Shown here piece by piece: positions 1 through 3,196 of a stretch of DNA of 7,927 bases. Position numbers and translations under genes: made by a program. Origin of the DNA: JBGTNQ01 sp964646785 (GTDB lineage Bacteria; Patescibacteriota; Minisyncoccia; Phycocordibacterales; Zambryskibacteraceae); contig CAZYGU010000028.1 in assembly GCA_964646785.1 (NCBI GenBank), positions 1 to 7,927 on the forward strand, given 5' to 3'. Position 1 is the first letter of the stretch. Each line of letters opens with the position of its first letter. Under the pieces are notes generated by a model. The model was not told where the DNA came from. It was given only the letters and a program-made list of their open reading frames with translations, and made no database searches.

Positions 1-49
1 TCCGGTTTGTGGAACCGGTATCGAGAGTCCGATTCTCTCTAGCCACCCA
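1..49 (+). tRNA. tRNA-His (GTG), 5' part outside the window
   Basis: This is the 3' portion of a histidine tRNA. The anticodon stem is CCGGT (2-6) with ACCGG (14-18). The loop TTGTGGA (7-13) has the conserved T33 and the anticodon GTG at 9-11. A four-base variable loop follows, then the T-stem GAGAG (23-27) with CTCTC (35-39), and the acceptor strand TAGCCAC (40-46) with C at the discriminator position (47). TAGCCAC plus a C discriminator is the hallmark of bacterial tRNA-His, which pairs C73 with an extra 5' G. Two oddities are visible: the T-loop reads TCCGATT, with C where the near-universal T55 is expected, and the gene continues CAC rather than encoding a proper CCA end. The 5' acceptor and D arm lie before the window. 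Confidence 0.88.
31..49 (+). repeat. tRNA-His 3'-end direct repeat, copy 1
   Basis: GATTCTCTCTAGCCACCCA is the end of the tRNA-His gene. It recurs at 193-210 with a CT deletion and one extra C. Duplication of a tRNA 3' end is the classic footprint of site-specific integration by tyrosine recombinases. Confidence 0.65.
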
Positions 50-60
50 CGAAGCAAGAG

Positions 61-79
61 TCCGCGAAAGCGGATTTTT
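61..79 (+). terminator. Rho-independent terminator after tRNA-His
   Basis: A five-pair stem TCCGC (61-65) and GCGGA (70-74) closes a GAAA tetraloop and is followed directly by TTTTT (75-79). It sits 12 bases beyond the tRNA 3' end and is probably the tRNA's own terminator. Confidence 0.7.
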
Positions 80-210
80 GCGTAGTGGGGGGGATAAGCA
101 AGCAAATGATTTTGCTTGCGTGAGAGAATCGAAAAGGTTCTCCGTTATCTGGCTTTGCCAGATCGGAAACCTGTACTGCTCCTGTAAGGAGAGATTCTCT
201 AGCCACCCCA
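80..210 (+). other. Hairpin-dense stretch ending in a second tRNA-His 3' end; possible structured RNA or att-associated element
   Basis: I see no convincing plus-strand gene here, but the DNA is unusually rich in inverted repeats. GCAAGCAAA (98-106) pairs with TTTGCTTGC (111-119). GAGAATC (124-130) pairs with GGTTCTC (136-142) with one G-T pair. ATCTGGC (147-153) pairs with GCCAGAT (157-163). CTCCT (179-183) pairs with AGGAG (187-191). The ends can also close: TGGGG (86-90) with CCCCA (206-210), or GTGG (85-88) with CCAC (203-206) as in a tRNA-His acceptor. The stretch ends TAGCCACCCCA, the expected tRNA-His 3' end including C73 and CCA. It does not fold into a normal tRNA, since the second half of the T-arm lacks a proper loop. 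It could be a decayed tRNA-like element, a small structured RNA, or the arm region of an attachment site. Confidence 0.4.
193..210 (+). repeat. tRNA-His 3'-end direct repeat, copy 2 (candidate attachment site)
   Basis: GATTCTCTAGCCACCCCA repeats the tRNA-His 3' end 144 bases beyond the tRNA itself, without a tRNA body in front of it. It abuts repeat block C, and the join falls in the same ACCCC tract that borders the other intergenic repeat blocks. It reads as a displaced attachment-site copy. Confidence 0.6.
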
Positions 211-249
211 AGTTCTAAATCTGTCTATGTAGGGGTATACTTTATCCAT
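199..249 (-). CDS. 16-residue minus-strand reading frame across the tRNA copy/block C join (doubtful)
   Basis: Reading the minus strand from ATG at 249 gives MDKVYPYIDRFRTWGG and a TAG stop that lies inside the duplicated tRNA-His 3' end. The second copy of block C (minus strand, near 1074-1108) keeps the same frame as KVYLYLDRFRTWG but runs on into block A instead of stopping. The conserved frame suggests block C may once have been, or still is, the start of a small protein. At 16 residues it is too short to call as a gene with confidence; conserved promoter DNA on the other strand could explain it equally well. Confidence 0.15.
   Translation of the reverse strand: MDKVYPYIDRFRTWGG
210..244 (+). 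repeat. Intergenic repeat block C, copy 1 (carries a promoter)
   Basis: This block aligns without gaps to 1074-1108, with only about five differences. Shared features are the start A(A/G)GTTCTAAATCTGTCTA and the end GTATACTTT, which contains a TATACT -10 box. The block is joined on its left to the tRNA-His 3'-end copy and on its right leads into the methyltransferase. Confidence 0.75.
236..241 (+). promoter_or_regulatory. -10 box TATACT upstream of the methyltransferase
   Basis: A TATACT hexamer inside repeat block C lies 33 bases before the proposed ATG at 275. The same hexamer in the second copy of block C lies directly before a leaderless gene. No strong -35 box is visible; TTCTAA lies at about the right distance. 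Confidence 0.45.
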
Positions 250-274
250 TAAAATATACCTTCAAATTAAAAAT

Positions 275-948
275 ATGAAGCCGTCAGAACAAAACAAAAA
301 AGTCTTTTCAAAAAACGTTTCTGTTTTTGAAGAAAATTATTGGAGACCCGATGAAGAAGAGGCAGTAAAATTCCTAAAGAACGGAAAGTTGTTAGTGGGG
401 GGGTAGGAGCAGGGAGAACGATCGGTCCTTTGCTTAAGAAAGGCTTCACTATAACTGCAGTTGATATTTCTCCTCAAATGATTGAACTCTGTAAGCAACG
501 CTTTCCGAATATTCCGACAATGGTTATGGACCTTCAAAAAACTTCATTTGCTGACAATGAGTTCGATTCAATATTTTTACCATTTCACACCATTGCGTAT
601 GTTGACGATCTTGATGAGACATTACGAGAAATGAATAGAATATTGAAACCAGGTGGGACATTTCTTTTCTCTATACCAAATTTCTGGTATATACGGCAAA
701 TCACACACGGACAAATATTTCATGGGAAGCGTCACCTAACTCACATTACGAGAAAAAGTGAAGATACGCTCTCAACTCTTTTCTTATCAATGTTAGACAC
801 AGGAAGACTGAAGAAAATCTTTCCTTACGTTAAAGCTCGTGGAAGGGTTTCGCTACAAACACTAGAAAACCCAAATTGGAAAGATAAGGTACTCCAAGCA
901 ATTCCTTTTATCGATAAGTCCCTCTATTTTTTCTGTAAAAAAGATTAG
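275..948 (+). CDS. SAM-dependent class I methyltransferase, frame broken at a G7 run
   Basis: This small-molecule-type class I methyltransferase is encoded in two overlapping frames. The first runs from ATG 275 to a TAG at 404-406 and gives 43 residues ending ...NGKLLVGG. The second is open from before 400 to the stop at 946-948. Joined at the seven-G run (397-403) they give KLLVGxGAGRTIGPLLKKG, the glycine-rich SAM-binding motif I. This is followed by AVDISPQMIELC (acidic residue after strand 2), MDLQKTSFADNEFDSI (motif II/III), and LREMNRILKPGGTFLFSIPN, the usual Methyltransf_11/25 post-motif. The fused product of about 224 residues is a normal length. One extra G, or loss of two, restores the frame. 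This could be a sequencing error in a homopolymer, a phase-variable tract, programmed slippage, or a recent pseudogene. No SD sequence is seen. The substrate cannot be told. It is preceded by a block C promoter and followed by block A. Confidence 0.75.
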
Positions 949-960
949 ACGACGATGAAA

Positions 961-1065
961 TTATTCTTGGGTGACCCTCGATAGGCTTGTTATAAATTGT
1001 AGCTTCTCTCTTACTCCTTCTAGGTAAGCTCTGTCGCTAAGGATTGCCAGAATATCGGACCTCAC
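961..1065 (-). CDS. Small minus-strand reading frame in repeat block A, copy 1 (34 residues)
   Basis: From GTG at 1065 to TAA at 961-963 the minus strand encodes 34 residues beginning VRSDILAILSDRAYLEGV. The frame is also open upstream through block C (KVYLYLDRFRTWGP...), so a longer product of about 50 residues is possible with an alternative start. The second block A copy (7700-7792) encodes nearly the same peptide. Within the block the single difference is synonymous (CTG/CTA Leu). Beyond it the DNA diverges mainly by synonymous (GAG/GAA, CTA/TTA, TTT/TTC) or conservative (R/K, Q/N) changes, which is the pattern of a protein under selection. The peptide looks helical and amphipathic. I do not recognise a family, and no SD sequence is evident. 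It could also be the tail of a larger repeated gene. Confidence 0.35.
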   Translation of the reverse strand: MRSDILAILSDRAYLEGVREKLQFITSLSRVTQE

Positions 1066-1073
1066 AGGACCCC
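1011..1073 (+). repeat. Intergenic repeat block A, copy 1
   Basis: Sixty-three bases match 7738-7800 with a single difference. The block starts TTACTCCTTCTAGGTAAG and ends CACAGGACCCC. In this copy it joins block C; in the other it joins block B. Partial hairpins are possible (TCCTT with AAGGA, AGC with GCT). Confidence 0.85.
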
Positions 1074-1108
1074 AGGTTCTAAATCTGTCTAGATAGAGGT
1101 ATACTTTT
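1074..1108 (+). repeat. Intergenic repeat block C, copy 2 (carries a promoter)
   Basis: This is a gapless match to 210-244. Here the left neighbour is block A rather than the tRNA-His end, so the same right-hand block has been joined to two different left-hand sequences at an ACCCC tract. Confidence 0.75.
1100..1105 (+). promoter_or_regulatory. -10 box of a leaderless promoter for the 1115 gene
   Basis: TATACT ends nine bases before ATG 1115, so transcription would start at or next to the start codon. TTCTAA at 1078-1083 is a weak candidate -35, about 16 bases upstream. The competing ATG at 1111 stops after seven codons. Confidence 0.55.
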
Positions 1109-1114
1109 ATATGT

Positions 1115-1735
1115 ATGCAAATCAAGTGGAATGAAATCACGTGGTATTCAAAGCTTATTGCAATAATTTTCTTTTTGGGAATTTTCCCAACACTAACTTT
1201 TTATATTGGAACGCAGTATAAAGAAGTAACACAAGAAGCGAACACTGAATATGAAGTTCTTCCAGCGACACTTGATCAAGTAAGGATTCCTACATCTGAC
1301 AATAAGTCATATGTGTATACATCACCTGGATCAGGTTATACCCTAATCGATAAGTGCACATCTGAGATGTGTTTATATGAAGGCCCTGAAGCTGTTGAAG
1401 GTTATGGAGAAATAGAAGGTTATTATTATACATATAAGAAGGAAGACTTTTTAGGAGAAGAGAGTATTTGTAAAGCTGTTATTGTTACTGGTGGTAGTAA
1501 ACCACTTATTGAAAATCTTTTGCAATGGGTAAAAGACGGAAATACTGTTAATGGGTCAACAGAAGATGGTAAGTTAATATTAAACATCTATTCACCTCCT
1601 GAATTTCAGAAAGTTATTAGCTTATCAACTCCAGAAAACCCGATAGAATTAAGTGTAATAAGAAAAACCCCACAGCCTAGGGACGCACCTCCTTGTGCAT
1701 CATTTGTAGATGTTATTTCTGCAAAATCAATTTAA
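1115..1735 (+). CDS. Membrane-anchored hypothetical protein
   Basis: This 206-residue protein of unknown function has one N-terminal membrane segment (about residues 12-32: LIAIIFFLGIFPTLTFYIG), preceded by KWNEITWYSK and followed by TQYKE. That leader style (WYSKL...FYIGxQY) is one I associate with many hypothetical proteins of Parcubacteria-like genomes. It is probably an uncleaved anchor with the rest outside the membrane. The soluble part is Tyr/Glu-rich (residues 95-110 include EGYGEIEGYYYTYKK). It has four cysteines: two close together (KCTSEMC, about 80-85), one at about 118 and one near the C-terminus (PPCAS), which could form two disulfides. The start at 1115 is fixed by the leaderless promoter. 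I see no catalytic motif. Block D begins 12 bases after the stop, so the gene is flanked on both sides by repeat blocks like a cassette. Confidence 0.8.
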   Translation: MQIKWNEITWYSKLIAIIFFLGIFPTLTFYIGTQYKEVTQEANTEYEVLPATLDQVRIPTSDNKSYVYTSPGSGYTLIDKCTSEMCLYEGPEAVEGYGEIEGYYYTYKKEDFLGEESICKAVIVTGGSKPLIENLLQWVKDGNTVNGSTEDGKLILNIYSPPEFQKVISLSTPENPIELSVIRKTPQPRDAPPCASFVDVISAKSI

Positions 1736-1747
1736 TTAGGTAAAATA

Positions 1748-1775
1748 AGTTCTAAACCCATACACCCAACGACCC
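1748..1775 (+). repeat. Intergenic repeat block D, copy 1
   Basis: Twenty-eight bases are identical to 2785-2812. The block starts AGTTCTAAACCC, contains ACCCAAC (1764-1770) and ends in CGACCC. Here it runs into block B; at 2812 it runs into unique sequence. Confidence 0.8.
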
Positions 1776-1835
1776 CCTTTATTTAATGGCTAATTAGAGC
1801 CGATAATTTTTATACCCTCAGTTGGATTTAGAACT
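1748..1835 (+). other. Inverted-repeat element D+B, superficially attC-like
   Basis: The ends are inverted: AGTTCTAAAC at 1748 against the complement of GGATTTAGAACT at 1824-1835. Just inside, ACCCAAC (1764-1770) faces GTTGGAT (1821-1827). These match the RYYYAAC and GTTRRRY core boxes of integron attC sites and lie 64 bp apart outer to outer. A small hairpin, GGCT (1788-1791) with AGCC (1798-1801), sits in the centre. The L boxes of a true attC site are not evident, so an ordinary hairpin or terminator-like repeat is also possible. Confidence 0.35.
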
Positions 1836-1841
1836 TGATAC
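1777..1841 (+). repeat. Intergenic repeat block B, copy 1
   Basis: This matches 7801-7865 with a handful of differences. Shared landmarks are CTTTATTTAATGGCTAATTA, the GGCT/AGCC hairpin, and the end GTTGGATTTAGAACT. In this copy the following -10 region is degraded (GATACC instead of GATATACT). Confidence 0.8.
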
Positions 1842-1882
1842 CTCTCGTCTTTTTGATAAGTAATTTGTTTCTGGTGGAAGTA

Positions 1883-1911
1883 TTGACTTTGTCTCTTACA
1901 AAACATACTTT
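1883..1911 (+). promoter_or_regulatory. Candidate promoter for the cysteine-rich gene
   Basis: TTGACT (1883-1888) is followed after 17 bases by TACTTT (1906-1911); CATACT (1904-1909) at 15 bases is the alternative. Unlike the other genes here, this promoter would give a leader of about 40 bases with an SD-like GAAGAGG before the start. Confidence 0.45.
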
Positions 1912-1956
1912 GTTGATAGAACAGGGTACTTCACACTAACTAACTGAAGAGGATAT

Positions 1957-2718
1957 ATGGCAGGTGGAATTATCATCCCAGAAACACCTTCTTCGCTTGC
2001 CCTTGAGGCGCGAGTGGGAAGGTGGGTTGGTTTGTTCGACCGCATGACAAGCAAAAGTCTTGCTGTTACCAAGGCGATCAACATCGCACCTCTTTGCCCA
2101 GGCCGTAGCGATAAGCAATCTTCGGTACGACTTGAGTACACTGAGAGCGGTGACGGGGTATCAGTAATATTTCGAAATGACACATTGCACTATCAGGTGT
2201 GGCGTAATTTCGTTGTTCGTCTGGATCATGTGGAAGAAGACATGGTACACGCTGGGGTAAAGTATTGCTCAGAGCAAATAGGGTTGTCTCTCGAGCAGTT
2301 GTCACAAATTATTACCGACAATGCTCCAGAGCGAACCAACAAGATGGCGGTGCTCGTAGTTCCAAACACTATTGGACGACATGAAGGTGTTAGAGACTGC
2401 GGCCGTGACATCAACGGAAGAATAATGCTGGCGTGTGATACGTGTGGTGTATTTGCTCATTCTTACGCAGATCCTTTCGAAGACCTTAAGAAGACTTCTT
2501 GCAACCCTAATTGCTGGAATTGCAAGGCTCTTAGAGAAAGTTCCACACGTTCTCCAGCAGTACCTATTCGTGGTACTTGTAACGATACATTGCATACCTG
2601 TCCCTTCGATGGTAATCGTTGGTGGCAATCCAATTCCCATTTCCATATGTGGCACCAAGTCACAAGCGATAGCGAATGGGATGCCTTGCTTAATCCCCAA
2701 CATTATGGAGACTGGTAG
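1957..2718 (+). CDS. Cysteine-rich hypothetical protein, possible zinc-binding fold
   Basis: This 253-residue soluble protein belongs to no family I recognise. No signal peptide or membrane segment is visible. Ten cysteines fall mostly in the second half: C160-x2-C163, C182-x3-C186-x2-C189, and C208-x6-C215, with C47, C104 and C148 earlier. The clusters CDTCG and CNPNCWNC look like zinc-ribbon or finger ligands, and the C-terminal third is rich in Trp and His (NRWWQSNSHFHMWHQ). Start 1957 is supported by GAAGAGG six to twelve bases upstream, one of the few SD-like sites in the window. The gene appears more GC-rich than its neighbours and is bounded by repeat block B upstream and a strong terminator plus block D downstream, which suggests independent acquisition. 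DNA-binding, nuclease or structural roles are all possible; none is shown. Confidence 0.72.
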   Translation: MAGGIIIPETPSSLALEARVGRWVGLFDRMTSKSLAVTKAINIAPLCPGRSDKQSSVRLEYTESGDGVSVIFRNDTLHYQVWRNFVVRLDHVEEDMVHAGVKYCSEQIGLSLEQLSQIITDNAPERTNKMAVLVVPNTIGRHEGVRDCGRDINGRIMLACDTCGVFAHSYADPFEDLKKTSCNPNCWNCKALRESSTRSPAVPIRGTCNDTLHTCPFDGNRWWQSNSHFHMWHQVTSDSEWDALLNPQHYGDW

Positions 2719-2723
2719 GAAAG

Positions 2724-2757
2724 AAATCCCGCTAAATTAAAATCTTTAGCGGGATTT
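2724..2757 (+). terminator. Strong Rho-independent terminator
   Basis: AATCCCGCTAAA (2725-2736) pairs perfectly with TTTAGCGGGATT (2745-2756) around an eight-base loop. It is flanked by A and T residues, so it could work in both directions. It begins six bases after the stop of the cysteine-rich gene. Confidence 0.85.
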
Positions 2758-2784
2758 TCATTTGCTTAGTTTATTTATTAATTC

Positions 2785-2812
2785 AGTTCTAAACCCATAC
2801 ACCCAACGACCC
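2785..2812 (+). repeat. Intergenic repeat block D, copy 2
   Basis: Identical to 1748-1775 over 28 bases. It ends CGACCC and then passes into AAGTTCAGAATAAG, which resembles only the first six bases of block C. On the minus strand both D copies read RWVYGFRT in one frame, but the downstream residues differ. Confidence 0.8.
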
Positions 2813-2893
2813 AAGTTCAGAATAAGTAATCACAAGGGTAGGAAATAGTCCCTATTCTTTTTACGTGTAAGAACTGTTAGTAGAAAAGGGGAC

Positions 2894-2921
2894 TTGACTG
2901 TATACCCCATGGGGGTATACT
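2894..2921 (+). promoter_or_regulatory. Promoter of the copper operon
   Basis: The -35 TTGACT (2894-2899) and -10 TATACT (2916-2921) are 16 bases apart. The -10 ends six bases before ATG 2928, predicting a leaderless csoR message. The spacer is filled by the operator. Confidence 0.75.
2900..2920 (+). promoter_or_regulatory. CsoR-type operator
   Basis: Half-sites GTATACCCC (2900-2908) and GGGGTATAC (2912-2920) flank a short ATG centre. The sequence fits the known ATACCC...GGGTAT operators of CsoR-family repressors. It fills the -35/-10 spacer and overlaps the -10, so a bound repressor would block RNA polymerase; the repressor is encoded immediately downstream, implying autoregulation. Confidence 0.75.
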
Positions 2922-2927
2922 TGTGTT

Positions 2928-3194
2928 ATGAAACAAGATATCAAAAAGAGTGCTAAGCGCAGGGTTGCGATTATAGCCGGTCAGGTTCGGGGGATAGGAG
3001 AAATGGTCGAAGGGGAGAAATACTGTGTAGACATTATTACGCAAATAGAAGCAGTACGTGAGGCACTTTCGAGTGTTGGGGATTTGATTTTGCAAAATCA
3101 TTTGGAAACACACGTGATGCATCAGATGAAACATGGGGACGAGAAGAAGGCTGCTAGTGAGATTCTAAAAATTTATAAGCTCAAGTCCAAATAA
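2928..3194 (+). CDS. csoR: CsoR/RcnR-family metal-sensing repressor
   Basis: This 88-residue all-helical repressor is the expected size. Family hallmarks are the basic N-terminal helix KKSAKRRVAIIAGQVRGIGEMV, the metal-ligand Cys in YCVDIITQIEAVREAL (C33) and NHLETHV (H58, H62). In copper-sensing CsoR the ligands are Cys, His and Cys with spacing 25 and 4; here the third is His, as in the nickel/cobalt sensor RcnR, although no N-terminal His ligand of RcnR is present. The context (CopA, DUF305, cupredoxin) argues for Cu(I). Apo-protein would hold the operator at 2900-2920, and metal would release it. The stop is two bases before CopA, so translation is probably coupled. The annotation as a CsoR-family protein is firm; the metal is inferred. 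Confidence 0.9.
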   Translation: MKQDIKKSAKRRVAIIAGQVRGIGEMVEGEKYCVDIITQIEAVREALSSVGDLILQNHLETHVMHQMKHGDEKKAASEILKIYKLKSK

Positions 3195-3196
3195 CC

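Noticed and set aside
80..210. A second intact tRNA gene
   Set aside because: The 3' end matches tRNA-His, but there is no D-arm or proper T-loop, and the best anticodon-like arm (147-163) lacks T33.
9..218. Plus-strand open frame of 69 codons over the tRNA and hairpin region
   Set aside because: It begins inside the tRNA-His gene and runs through a terminator and four inverted repeats; the composition is not protein-like.
231..241. GGGGTATAC before the methyltransferase as a CsoR half-operator
   Set aside because: Only one half-site is present with no ATACCCC partner, and the same block at 1096-1105 has diverged to GAGGTATAC; copper control is not supported.
2302..2703. Long minus-strand frame of 133 codons opposite the cysteine-rich gene
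   Set aside because: It lies entirely antisense to a gene with SD, promoter and terminator. Its sequence mirrors the codons of the plus-strand gene and shows no domain.
210..2812. CRISPR array
   Set aside because: The repeats are far apart, occur in only two copies each, differ in pairing and surround genes; there is no regular repeat-spacer pattern and no cas gene.
2834..2866. Possible terminator AGGG...CCCT followed by ATTCTTTTT
   Set aside because: The stem is only about four pairs with an eleven-base loop; too weak to call beside the strong terminator at 2724-2757.
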